Of a stretch of 64,000 bases of DNA, positions 47,640 to 59,822 are shown piece after piece. The stretch is taken from NCBI GenBank assembly GCA_026826555.1, contig JAKSZT010053928.1, positions 4,991,259 through 5,055,258 on the forward strand. Reading direction: 5' to 3'. Within the stretch, counting starts at the first letter, position 1. Every line of letters starts with the position of its first letter. The DNA comes from Tolypeutes matacus. Its lineage: Eukaryota; Chordata; Mammalia; Cingulata; Chlamyphoridae. Under the pieces are notes generated by a model. The model was not told where the DNA came from. It saw nothing but the letters and a program-made list of their open reading frames with translations, and ran no database searches. The position numbers and the translations under genes are program-made.

Positions 47640-48110
47640 TAAGATAGTTAAACAGGGCCAGCAACAGCCAAACACTTCAGCGCAAATAGTTTTAAAAGCA
47701 TATTTGGTTGAATAGTAAGTCAAAATCCCCTCCTAATGAATTTCTATCCTGAAAATCATCTTTCATGTCAGGAAATAGTCCATAAGGAATGAGCATCTTC
47801 TTTCTCTGATTTGCATTGTGGAAAGAGAAAGAAAATAGCACAGATGCATTCGGTATTGTACAAAGAGCATATATGGGCATTTCAATCCCTAATATCACAC
47901 TAGTTTCTGATGCTAATGGAAAATATGTTCTTTTTGCATTTATAATCATGATGAGCAGATGGTGAAGACGGTTTAAAGTAGTACTGTATGTCTATTAAAA
48001 TAATGTATGCTGTTAGCGAGGCTTCCCTAAAACTGGAGTTTAATTGCTTATAAACACATACATTAGAAAGAACCACGATTCTAAGAGCCATTTGCTTTGC
48101 CAGGACAATA
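47640..48110. promoter_or_regulatory. Repeat-free stretch, second candidate conserved non-coding element
   Basis: No repeat signature. Contains octamer-like ATTTGCAT (about 47810), GCTAATGG and several TAAT cores, with unusually varied sequence for the area. Inference only. Confidence 0.25.
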
Positions 48111-49894
48111 GTTAGAAGAGTTCCCTATAACAGGCTTTGGCCGCAAGATTTTAGTGGTAGCAGATGCTTCACTATGCTCTCTCTCTTAAAGACGCCTAAT
48201 TGACAAAAATGTTGGGATTGGCACAAACGGATCCTGCTTTCTTGAAACAAAGGAATGCCCTTAAAATTAAACTAAGATAGAGAAATTAAGGAAAATGTGG
48301 ACTGAGAAATTGGTAAGGGAAGAATTGAGTATGTAAGCCACTTCTATCTTTTCTTTTTCACTACCCTGCCTCAAGCTAACCACCAGCAATGGCATTTTGT
48401 AATTTTCAGTGATTAATATTGATTATACTGTCGTGGTTTTCTCTGAAAGTAAAATCTGCCAAAGAGAGCAGAGGCTCTTCTGTTTCATTCCAAGGGGCTT
48501 CACTGCTCAATCACAGGGGAGTGGGAGATGGAGCCTTCCTGCTTCTGAAATTTGTATACCACCCACTCCACCTTATGGGCAAGGTGGCGCTCTGAAGGAA
48601 GGATGTATGACCATCAAAGCAGATGACAAAGTCAGGAGGATCAGAATCCACCCTGTACAGCAGCAAAAAGGAACATTACTGTTTGCAAACAGGAGGAGAA
48701 AGGGGGAGGCAGCATAGAAAAAGGCAGTCTGAGAGCCAAGGGCCCTAAAAAGGCAGCAAGTTTTTGAAAACACTCATTTGACTAATTTGCCTAATATAAT
48801 AAAGAATGGATGGTTTTATTTTCAAATGCAGAAGTGGTGATTGATTAGGTGGGCATTATATTTGCAGCATGTGGAATGCATAATGGTTGTGAATGGATAT
48901 GGAAAATATCTCACCAAGAAGGAAAAAGAATCCACAAGTCATATGAGGCAGAACACAAAAATACCAACACACCAACATTCAGAGAGTTTAAATAATAACA
49001 GACTGCATCTTGGAAGAGGTCCAAAGAAATGGGGAACAGAAAGAGCTGCACACAGCATGATGGTTTCTAGACAATAGGCAATGAGAGGATATGGGCATGC
49101 TTGTGAATGTGGTCTTTGCTCTTTAATTATCATAATTACTTAAGCTGAAGGTCAAGCCACCTGTGCATTGCTGATAAAATGAAAGATTGCTTTTAAATAG
49201 TAGAAGGAGCACTTAAGTTACCGAGGATGTTTGTAAGAATAGATAATCCATGTGCTGAGCTATCACAGTTATCCCCCATCTCATAGGCAGCATCCCTGAT
49301 AAAGAATGGCACTGAATCCCGCCACACCCCAGCTTTCTAACAAGGAACCCTGGGAATGCATCCCCTGCCTGGGGGCCTTCTTTGGTTAACGGTGGTCCCT
49401 CCTATTACTTAAGACGTGTCCTCTTTTGACAGTCTAAAGAAGTTGCCTGGAATAGGGTTTACCTCAGGTAAGGGTATTTAGATTTGGAATCCTGAACAAA
49501 AGTTTTGCAAGCTTCTGCCAGACATAAAATTGCAGCTCAAATCAAAAGAGACTGAATGTAGAGAATTTGGAAAATCTTTTTACTTTGAATACTTCTGAAT
49601 GATGGAAAGCCATGAAATGTTATTAAATAGTGGGATGGCGGATTTTACTCTTTTTTTTTTGTCACTGAAATAACTAAAAAATTCCATGATTTTATTTTTC
49701 ATTAGCATGAATTCCAAAAGGGTCTTATCCAAAAATCACAGGAAAGAGCTAGATCTCAGAATCGAGAGGGGTGTAGCCCATACATCTACATTTTTTAAAT
49801 GCTTCCCAGGGGACTCTGATGTATAGCCACATTTGAGAACCATTGCTGAAAGTATCAGGCAGTCTTTAAATGGTTTTAAGAGCTGGTCAGATCT
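48111..49894. other. Non-coding stretch
   Basis: No gene. About 49785-49855 (TGCTTCCCAGGGGACTCTGA then TTTGAGAACCATTG) is a hAT/MER-type remnant. Otherwise nothing recognised. Confidence 0.4.
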
Positions 49895-50370
49895 GCATTT
49901 TTCAACAGGTCACAAGTTAAAATCAAGTGGATCCATTTGAGATGGGGCAAGGCTGGCTTAGGGAGGACAGTCAGGGCACTACAACGATGGCTCAGGTGAG
50001 AGATGATGAGAGTCTAAACTAGAGCGGTGGAAGATGGAAAGGATGATGAGGGGCGGATACTAAGTCAAAATGCTTAGAAAGTGAAATCAGCATTACTTAG
50101 TGATTGGATGTGGAGGGCGAACTAGAAATCAAGTCTAAACTAACTACCAGATTTCTACTTTGGTTAACTTGTTGGTTGGTAGAGCTTTTAACTGAGGAAT
50201 AATAAAGTGAAACAGGTTTTCAGAAGAAGGTAATAAGTCCCATTTGAATATGTTGAGTTTAAGGCTTACCTGAGTGGATACCCAGAAGGTGGTAGGATAT
50301 GCAAGTCTGAAACTGAGGGGAGAGTCTGGGCTGGAGGCAGAAATTCAGAAGTCATTGCTTATTGAAATGT
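49895..50370 (-). mobile_element. L2 internal fragment, minus strand
   Basis: GCTCAGGTGAGAGATGATGAG, CTAAACTAGAGCGGTGG, AATATGTTGAGTTTAAGG, GGGAGAGTCTGGGCTGGAG are antisense L2 landmarks in the correct order. Confidence 0.8.
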
Positions 50371-50510
50371 GTGGTTTAAGGGTGTGTGAAATACGAAAAA
50401 TTTTAAAAGGTGTCAGGTTAAGTTATGTCCAATAGATTCCATGATAAGGATAGATAAGCTTATATCCTGACATTCCTCACACATGGTAATGTAGATTTTG
50501 TGCTCTAAAC

Positions 50511-50735
50511 CAGGGATCAGAAAACTTTTTCTGTAAAAGTTGAGAGATCAAATATCTTTGGTTTTGCAGGCCCTATAGTTTCTGTTGCAACTATTCAGCT
50601 CCACCATTATTTCACAAAAGCAGCCATAGGCAACCTGTAATTGAATGAGCACAGCTGTGTTTTAATAAAACTTTATTTATGGACATTGAAATTTGAATTT
50701 CATATAATTTTCACATGCTACAAAATAGTATTCTT
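50511..50735 (+). mobile_element. hAT-Charlie-type non-autonomous element
   Basis: CAGGGATCAGAAAACTTTTTC, GGTTTTGCAGGCCCTATAG, AAAGCAGCCATAGGCAACC, AATAAAACTTTATTTATGG form a well-known hAT remnant pattern. The right end is degraded. Confidence 0.7.
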
Positions 50736-51589
50736 CTTTTGATTTTTTTCAACCTTTAAAAAAATATGATTCAAGAGTGAGCTATATAAAAGCAGGAGGA
50801 AGAAGAGATTGGACCCACAGGCGGTAGTTTAATGATGCCTGCTTTCAACTGATATGCTTGTGCTACTCGCTGAAAAGGAAGGGGAAATGTGAGGACCCAT
50901 GGGCAAGGCCTCAATTTGCAGAGGAGATGCATTTGACCTGGATAAATGTAGAGTCTTCTGTTTAAAGTAGCCTCTTTCATCCGAATTTGTGTTTGTGACT
51001 CTCATAAATAACGGCAGCTTGGTGAGTTGAGCCTAAATACAGTTCTCAGAGTGTGAACATTTCTCCTCTTCCTTTTAGTTACCATACTCTCTTAGATTTC
51101 TCCTCCTCCTGGCTGCTCCTGCTCTGTCCCCTTTGCCCATTCTTATCAGCTCTAGCCTCCTATGTTGTAATTCAACGTGGAGGTAGACGATGCCGGGAAT
51201 GATCCAAAGAAAGATTGGGAACCAGGGGACCTCACTCCATGTGGAATGCAGGCAAGTTTATTTAAGCTGAAACTGCTTTTATACTACAAAGCTGATAACT
51301 AAAGTAGGGCGTTCTTTGTTAGTTGGTCCTTTCTTGGTACGCAAGAGAGCTGCCTGTTCCTTCTTTCTAGATAGTCTTATGTATATCTTTCTTAGGACAA
51401 TAACTTCTTAGTGGTGAGTACATTTTGCTCTGCCTCCTCCTGCTGAGGTCTGCGGTATGCAATGCCCTGGGAATATTTACCAATGTTTTTCTGCCATCAA
51501 GCATTCTTTCCAAATGCTAACCCTTTATGCTCAGGCTCTCCCAGCACTTCTATATTGGCATGCTCCAGGAGCCAGTGCTGGGTCCACTT
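50736..51589. other. Non-coding stretch
   Basis: No gene or strong repeat. The 51450-51589 part may already belong to the following L2. Confidence 0.35.
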
Positions 51590-52655
51590 CCTTCATCCAC
51601 ACTTGCATCCTAGCAACACTTATCCAGTCCTGTGGATTTAAGCATCATCCAGATCCTGCATCTCTAACTCCATTCCTAACCGTGCCCCAGAATTCCAAAT
51701 TTGTATATCCAACCACCCACTCAACATCTACAGATGAGTGTTCTAGTAGGGATTTTTTGCCGGCTTTTACCCCGTCTTTCTATTGCCATTCACCCAGTTG
51801 CTTAAGCCTCAAATCCTGTCTTTATTTCACTGTCATATCCAGGCCATCAGTAAGTCCTCTTGACCCAATATCCAAAACATGCTCTAGCTTTGTCCATTTT
51901 CCCCATCTCCTCCTCCAGCAACCAACAACAGGCCAAACAACCCTCACCGGTATTACAGCAATAGCCTCCAAACAGGTCTTCCTGTATCCGCTCCCCCTCT
52001 ACAATCCAGTTTCTAAATATCAGCTCCTGTGACTTCTTTTTTTTTTGGCTTAGTTTATCACCAGCATTCTGAAAACCAGACCTAGGGAGAAAAACTAGGT
52101 CTGGGGACACATGCATGGATTCTAATATAGCGAATGTTTAGCCTACCCTGATTATCACAAAATCAGGACAGGGAGAATATTCACAATCCTGTGACTTCTT
52201 AACATAGAAGTCAGAACACGTCACTTTTCCATTGCATCCCGACTCCTTACTCAGGCTTCAGGACCTAATGATACGGCCCCTTCCTGCCCTTCTCAGCAAC
52301 CTCCCCCAGCGCTCTCTTCACTTTGGTGTTTTCTGTTCTTGCCTCCAGGCCTTTGCACCAGCTGCTCCCACCACTGAGAAGGTCTTCCCTTGAACAGCAT
52401 TCTGCACCACTTTCCATTCCATCTCAGCTTACACTACCTGCCCTCAGCGAGACTTTCCCTGACCCCAATCCGGAGTCACCACCCAGTTGCCCCCTATTAC
52501 AACATCTCATTTTAAGTTCTTTCCTTACCGCTTCTCTCCATTTGATTTTTTCTTTCTGTTTATTTATTCTTTCTTCCCCCAATGAGAGCAGGAACCTCAT
52601 CTGTCTTCTCTACCACAGTATACCAGCACCTAGAACTGTGCCAAATGAATAAATG
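51590..52655 (+). mobile_element. L2 3' half, plus strand
   Basis: A long L2 stretch: CACCCAGTTGCTTAAGCCTC, AGCCTCCAAACAGGTCTTCC, CCAGGCCTTTGCACCAGCTG, GACTTTCCCTGACCCC, ending GAACTGTGCCAAATGAATAA. It is interrupted at 52039-52187 by a retrocopy. Frames are broken throughout. Confidence 0.85.
52039..52187 (-). mobile_element. Small poly(A) retrocopy of unknown RNA
   Basis: Exact 13-bp duplications CCTGTGACTTCTT (52026-52038 and 52188-52200) bracket a 149-bp insert whose minus strand ends in an A-run, the mark of L1-driven retroposition. On the minus strand it folds into two stems: CCTGATT/AATCAGG, and CCAGACCTAG/CTAGGTCTGG (about 52074-52105). The hairpin-hinge-hairpin layout and length recall an H/ACA-type snoRNA, but a clear ACA box is not seen, so the source is unknown. 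Confidence 0.75.
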
Positions 52656-53406
52656 CATTAGTATTAAATGCTTCCCATTTCTAGAACTTAACTGCACCCA
52701 AGTATTTACAATACTTAAAATAGAAACCAGTATTTTGAAATGCACTTTTTCAGGACTGAATGTTTTTACTTGCTAAATGAAACTCTCCTCTTGGTTCCCA
52801 TTCTTAGTCAAGACACCACTTCTTCCAAGGCCCTTGTCATCTTTTCCTGAGTCTCATATCTTTGCTAACACAACAAAGCTGTAGGCTTAAGTGACTCTAA
52901 CTGAGTAGAGCTGAAAGACAGAGACAAACAGTAAATGGATAGGGTCTTGGAAGATGAAGTAAAAAGAACTTGGTAAAAAGTTCTGAAAGCATTCAAAAGT
53001 GAGTCTTACAAATGTTTTGAGTAAGAGAAACATCCTCTGATTAAGTATTTAGCCCCCTAAAGAGATTTTTTCCAAGGACAACTTTCATTAGAAATGACAT
53101 AAGATTGGTTTAAAATTTTATATCCACTCATTTTATTCAATCTTTAAATAAAGCTGATAAAGGGGAAAAATCAGTGCTCAAGTGATGGTTGCAGTCTTCT
53201 CTAGTAAGAAAAGGGATGGCACTTATGCTTTTTAAATTTATGGATTTAGGATCAAACTCAGCCTCATGGACCTTTATATTTCTTTCCAGCTGTAAGATTC
53301 TATAGTTTGAATGTGGCCATTGTTGAAACCATTTTTGCCTTTGTAAAAGTGTGGGAGCACATCACAGGATAAAATATCTAGTACACATCAGAATTGAGTT
53401 GTACAT
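52656..53406. other. Non-coding stretch
   Basis: A/T-rich, no gene or repeat recognised. Confidence 0.4.
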
Positions 53407-53996
53407 TTTATTTTGTTTAAAAAAATTTTAATTAGAGAAGTTGTAGGTTTACAGAAAAATCATGTAAAAAAAATACAGCATTCCCATAAACAACCCTACT
53501 GTTGACACTTTGCATTAGTGGTACTTTTGTTACCATTGATGAAAGAATATTAAAATTGTACTATTAACTGCATTCTATAGTTTGCATTATGTGTATTTTC
53601 CCCATATACCACCCTATTATTAATAACTTGTATTAGTGTGGTTCATTAGCTATAATTCATGAAAGAACATTTTTATACAAAAAGTACTATTAACTATAAT
53701 CCATCATTTACAATAGGATTCACTGTGTAATACATTTCTATGATGTATCCTTTATTATTCTAGTAACATATATACGATCTCGAATTTCCCCTTTTGACCA
53801 CATTCACATATATAATTCAGTGCGGTTAAATGCATTCACAATAATGTGCTGCCATCACCATTATCTATTTCCAAAACTTTACAATCAATCTAAAGAGAAA
53901 TACTGTACAAATTAAGCATTATCTCCTCATTTTCTAACCCCAGCCTAGCCCCTGGTAACCTATATTCTAGATTCGTACTCTATGAGTTTGCTTATA
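53407..53996 (-). promoter_or_regulatory. L1-b 3' UTR
   Basis: About 590 bp after the last ORF2 stop. Its terminal 200 bp (plus strand AAGTTGTAGGTTTACAGAAA, ATTAGTGGTACTTTTGTTAC, TACTATTAACTGCATTCTAT) resembles the ends of both XR units. L1-a has only about 170 bp here and lacks this sequence. Confidence 0.7.
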
Positions 53997-56900
53997 CTAA
54001 TTATTTCCTATCGGTGAGATCATACAATATTTGTCCTCTGTGTCTGGTTTATTTCACTCAGCAAAATGTCTTCAAGGTTCATCCATGTTGTTGCATGTAT
54101 CAGGACTTCATTATTTTTTACAGCTGAATAATATTTCATTTTATGTGTATATCACATTTTGTTCAACCATTCATCAGTCAATGGACACTGGGGTTGCTTC
54201 CATCTTTGGCAATTGTGAACGATGCCACTAGGAACATTGGTGTAAAATATCTGTTCAAGTCCCTGATTTCAATTCTTTTGGGTATATACCTAGTAGAGGG
54301 ATTTGTCGGGTCATATGGTAATTCTATATTTAGCTTTCTGAGGAACTGCCAAACTGTCTTCCACAGCAGCTACACCATTTCACATTTCTACCAGCAATGA
54401 ATGATTGTTCCTGTTTTTCCACATCCTCTCCAACACTTGTAATTTTCTGTTTTTTTTTTTTAAATATTTGCCATTCTAGAGAATATGAAATGATATTTTG
54501 TTATTGCTCTCATTTGCATTTCCCAAATAGCTAGTGATGTCGAGCATCTTCTCGTGATTTCCAGCCATTTGTATATCTTCTTTGGAGAAATGTCTATTAA
54601 GGTCTTTTGCCCTTTTAAAAATTGGGTTGTTTGTTTCTTTATTATTGTGTTGTAGGATTTCTGTGTATATTCTGGATATTAAATCCCTATTGAATATGTG
54701 GTTTCCAAATATTTTCTCCCATTGAGTAGGTTGTCTATTCACTTTCATGATAAAGTCTTCTCATGCACAAAAGTTTTTAATTTCAATGAGGTCCCATTTA
54801 TCTATTTTTTCTTTGGTTGCTTAAACTTTGGGTGTAAAGTCTAAGAAACCATTGCTTAACCCAAGATCTTAAAGAGGCTCCCCTACATTTTCTTTCAGGA
54901 GTTTTATGGTCCTGGTTCTTATATTTAGGTCTCTGATCCATTATGAGTTAAGTTTAGTATATCATGTGAGATAGGGGTCCTCCTTCATTCTTTTGCATAT
55001 GAAATCCAGTTCTAGCACCATTTGTTGAAGAGGCTATTTTTTTCCAATTGAGTGGACTCAGCAGCCTTGTCAAAAACCAATTGGCCAAAAATGTGAGGAT
55101 CTATTTCTGAATTCTCAGTTCAGTTACATTCAATTACATTGGTCCTTTTGCCATTATCATGCTGTTGACCACCATAGCTTTGTAATATGCTTTAAAGTGT
55201 GAGTCCCTCAACTGCATTCTTCTTCAAGATGTTTTTGGCTATTCAGGTCCCCTTGCCCTTCCAAATTAATTTGGTAATTTGGCTTTTCCATTTCTACAAA
55301 GTAGGCTGTTGGAACTTTAATTGGGATTGCTTTGAATCTGTAAGTCATTTTAGGTAGAACTGACATCTTAACAATATTTAGCCTTCCATTCCAGGAGCAT
55401 GGAATGTCCTTCCATTTCTTTAGATCTTCTTTGATTTCTTTTAGCAATGTTTTGTACTTTTCCACATGTAAGTTCTTTCCATCCTTGGTTGTATTTATTC
55501 CTAGATATTTGATTCTTTTAGTTGCTATTGTAAATGGAAATTTTTTTTTTATTTCCTCCTCAGATTGCTCATTACTAGTGTATAGAAACACTACTGATTT
55601 TTGCATATTGATCTTGTACCCTGCCACTTTGCTGAATTCATTTATTAGCTCTAGTGGCTTTGTTTTAGATTTTTTGGGACTTTTTATATATAGGATCATG
55701 TCATCTGCAAATAGTGAAAGCTTTTCTTCTTCCTCTCCAATTTGCATGCCCTTTATTTCTTCTTCTTGCCAAACTGCTCTGGCTAGAACTTTCAGTACAA
55801 TGTTGAATAACAGTGGGCATCCTTGTATTGTTCCAGACCTTAGAGGGAAAGAGTTCGGTCTTTCTCCATTAAGTATGAGGTTAGCTGTGGGTTTTCATAT
55901 GTGCCCTTTATCATGCTAAGGAACTTTCCTTCTATTCCTATTTTTCTAAGTGTTTTTATCAAGAAAGGATGCTGGATTTTGTCAAATGACTTTTCTGCAC
56001 CAATTGAAAGGATCATGTGGATTTTCCCTCCATTTTGTTAATGTGGTGTATTACATTAATTGATTTTCTTATGTAAACCACCCTTGCATACCTGAAATAA
56101 ATATCATTTGATCATGGTGTATAATTCTTTTAATGTGCCGCTGGATTCGATTTTCAAGGTTTTATAAAAAAGATTTTTGCATGTATATTCATAAGAGAAA
56201 TTGGTCTGTAATTTTCTTTTCTTGTAGTATCCTTATCTGGCTTTGGTATTAGGATGATGCTGGCCTCATAGAATGAGTTAAGTAGTGTTCCCTCCTGTTC
56301 AGTTTCTTGGAAGAGTTTATGTAGGGTTGGTATTAATTCTTCTTGGAATGATTGGTAGAATTCATCTGTGAAATCATTTGTTTCTGGGCTTTTCTTTGTT
56401 GGAAGGTTTTTGATGGCTGATTCAATCTCTTTACATGTAATGAATCAATTGAGATCTTCTCTTTCTTCTACAGTCAGTGTAGGTTGTTTGTGTGTTTCTA
56501 GGAATTTGTCCATTTCATCTAGGTTGTCTAATTTGCTGGCATACAGTTTTCATAGTATCCTCTTATGACCCTTTTTATTTTTGTGGGGTCAATAGTAATA
56601 TCCCACCTCTCGTTTCTGATTTTATCTCTATTTTTCCTTTGTCAGTCTAGCTAAGAGTTTGTCACTTTCACTGATCTTTTCAAAGAACCAACTTTTAGTT
56701 TTGTTAATGATTGTCATTGTTTTTTTAAAATTCTCAATTTTGTTTATTTCTGCTGTAATCTTTATTTCTTTCCTTCTGCTTGCTCTGGGTTTAGTTTGCT
56801 GTTCTTTTACTTCCTCTAGGTGTGCAGTTAGGTCTTTGATTTTAGCTCTTTATTCTTTTTTTTTTTTTTTTTTAATGTAAGCATTTAGGGCTATATATTT

Positions 56901-58400
56901 CCCTCTCAACATTGTCTCCACTGCATCCCATAAGTTTTGCTATGTTGTATTCTCTTTTTCATTCATTTTAAGATATTTACTGATTTCACTTACAAGTTCT
57001 TCTTTGACCCACTGATTGTTTAACTTGTGTCATTTAACTTCCATATATTTGTGAATTTTCCAGTTTTCTGCCTGTTATTAATTTCCAGCTTCATTCCATT
57101 ATGGTCAGAGAAGATACTTTGTATAATTTCAATTGTTTTAAATTTATTGAAACTTGTTTTGTAACTCAACATGTGGTCTATCCTGGAGAATGATCCATGT
57201 GCTTTTTGAGAATAATGTGTATCTTGCACTTTTGTTCTGTATATGTCTTTTAGTTCTACTTCATTTATCATATTATTCAAGTTTTCCATTTTCTTATTGA
57301 TCTTCTATCTAGATGTTCTGTTGATGAGAGTAGTATATTGAAGTCTCCAACTATTACCCTTCAATTTTGCCAGTATTTGCCTCATGTATTTTGGAGCACC
57401 ATGGTTAGGTGCCTAAATATTTATGGTTGTTATTTCTTCTTGGTGGATTGCCACTTTTATTAATATATAGCGTCATTCTTTGTCTCTTAAAACAGTTTTT
57501 GGCCTAAAGTCTATTTTGTCTGATATTAGTATAGCTACCCCAGCTCCTTTTTGGTTACTATTTGCATGGAATATCTTTTTCATCCTTTCACTTTCAACCT
57601 ACTTGTGTCTTTGGGCCTAAGGTGAGTCTCTTGTAAGCAACTGTATTAGTCAGCCAAAGGGGTGCTGATGCAAAGTACCAGAAATCTGTTGGCCTTTACA
57701 AAGGGTATTTATTTGGGGTAGAAGCTTATAGAGTTACCAGGCCATAAAGTATAACTTAGTTCCCTCACCAAAGTCTGCTGCCACATGTTGGAGCAAGATG
57801 GCTGTCAACATCTGCAAAGTTTCAGCCTCCTTCCTCTCTTGGCTCCGTGATCCCAGCTTCTTCCAATACCAGCTGTAGGCTGGGATAAGTCTCATCTCTC
57901 TCCTGGGGCTCATACCTCTCTGGGCTCAGCTGCTCTGTTCTTTCCACAAGGTCAGCTGTAGATTATCAGGCTCTCTATCTTCCCAGGGCCTCTGCCATGT
58001 CTATGGAACCTTCTCTCTTTTCTCACGTATCTGCTTCTCTGTGTATTTACTTCCTGGGGTCCCAGCATTAAAAAATCCAACTAACTCCTCTGCCATGTCA
58101 TTTTCTCTGTGAGTCCCCGCCCCCCTACTGATATGGCCCAATCAAAGCCCTAATCATAATTTAATCAAGTAAAAGTGAAACCTCTGAAGTTAATACAATC
58201 TAATATGCCCAGAGGAACAGACCAGTTTATAAACATAATCTAATATCTATTTTTGGAATTCATAAATAATATCAAACTGCTACAGCAACATATAGTTGGG
58301 TCATGCTATTTATCCATTCTGCCAATCTGTGTCTTTTGATTGGGAATTTAGTCCATTAACATTCAGTGTTATTACTGTAAAGGCAGTACTTCTTCTGTGA
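53997..58400 (-). pseudogene. L1-b ORF2, broken and LTR-interrupted
   Basis: Endonuclease/reverse transcriptase remnants in order. Endonuclease at about 57020-57630 and beyond the LTR ([29 protein letters not shown]). Reverse transcriptase at about 55208-56560, with the catalytic box intact as [12 protein letters not shown] (within 55680-55747) and the following [29 protein letters not shown]-terminal region at 54476-54750 ([27 protein letters not shown]). Many frameshifts and stops. The LTR at 57642-58284 sits in the endonuclease region with GCAAC duplicated. The start is approximate. Confidence 0.85.
57642..58284. mobile_element. Solo LTR, xenarthran type, copy 2 (inside L1-b ORF2)
   Basis: TGTATTAGTCAGCC ... 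AACTGCTACA, with exact 5-bp duplications GCAAC at 57637-57641 and 58285-58289. Removing it restores the L1 text TGTAAGCAACATATAG, also present in L1-a (minus strand, about 4405). Homologous to 17913-18506. No internal viral genes remain, so it is a recombined solo LTR. Confidence 0.9.
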
Positions 58401-58929
58401 TTTTGTCCTTTGGTTTTTATATGCCATATTTTTTTGTCTCTCTTTTTCTTTAATGCAAACTTCTTTTCTGTTGATCTTTTGAGATTTATCTGAATGATCC
58501 CTTTCTCATTTCTGTTTCTGTATATTTTTAAATACTTACTTTGTAGTTACCGTGGGGTTTATATTATACAAACTGCAACTATTACCTACTAATTTGAAAA
58601 GATATTAACTTAGCTTTTACAGCATGCACATTCTCTGCTCCTATATCCCTCTGTGTTCCCTCTTTATGTTGTTTTTTTCCCTCATTACCTCTTTATATTT
58701 TGTGTGTCCATTATCAGGAAATATAATGTTTCTTGTTCAATTGTATTCTGTCTCTTACAAGAATTAAAGAGTAGAATTGTATATTGAGGATACAGTAGTA
58801 TTGAGTTTTGTATTTACCCTTTTACTTACTGAGGATCCGTTATTGAAGATCTTCATTTCCTCACACTACTCCAAGCCTCTTTCTCCTTCTTTCCTTTCAA
58901 CCTGCAGGACTCCTTTTAGTAATTCTTAC

Positions 58930-59822
58930 AGGGCAGGATTTTGTTGGTGAACTCTCTCAGTTTCTGTTTATCTGTGAATATTTTAAACTCTCCCTCATTT
59001 TTGAAGGACAGTTTTGCCAGAAAAAGAAATTTTGGATAGCAGTTTTCTCTTTCAGTACTTTAAATATATCATACCACTGCCTTCTCACCTCTATGGTTTC
59101 TGATGAAAAATCAGCACTTAGTCTTACTGAGGATCCCTTGTCTGTGGCAAAGTTTTCTCTTGCTGCTTTCAGAATTCTCTTTCTATTTAGACATTTGACA
59201 TTCTAATTATGTGTCTCAGAGTAGGTCTATTAGGGGCTTATTCTACTTGGAATACGTTGAGCTCCAAGGATATTTTTATTTCTTTTCATAAAAGTTGGAA
59301 AATATTTGATCATTATTTCCTGAAATATTCTTTCAGCCTTTTTCTCTTCTCCTTCTGGGACATCCATGATTCATATGTTTGAGTGCTTCATCTCTTAAAT
59401 TCCTGAGACACTGCTCAATTTTTCTGTTCTTTTCTCTATCCATACTTTTGACTGTATGATTTTGGTTGTCCTGTCTTCTAGTTTACTAATTCTTTCTTCT
59501 GCCTGTTCAAATATACTGTTGTATGTCTCTAGTTTATTTTTAACCTCTACTATTGTGCCTTTGCTCCCTATAATTTCTATTTTGTTTCTTTTTATACTTT
59601 CAAATTCTTCTTTATGTTCACACATTGTGTTCATAATATCCTTTACTTCTATGTCCATATTTTCCTTCATCTCTGTGAATTGATTTAGGAGATTTGTTTG
59701 AACTTTTTTGATTAGTTTTCCAAATGCTGTGTCTCCTCTGAAGTTTTAATTTGTTTCCTTGACTGAATCATATCTTCCTGTTTCTTTGTAAGACTTGTAA
59801 TTTTTCACTGATGTCTGGACAT
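58930..59822 (-). pseudogene. L1-b ORF1, broken
   Basis: The start is at the ATG at 59822 (MSRHQ), aligned with MPKHQQ of L1-a. The clearest open part is 59395-59670 with a coiled-coil-like stretch (EEFESIKRNKIEI, AEERISKLEDRTTKI). The RRM-like and C-terminal blocks further left are colinear with L1-a but shifted in frame. The stop is approximate. Confidence 0.78.
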
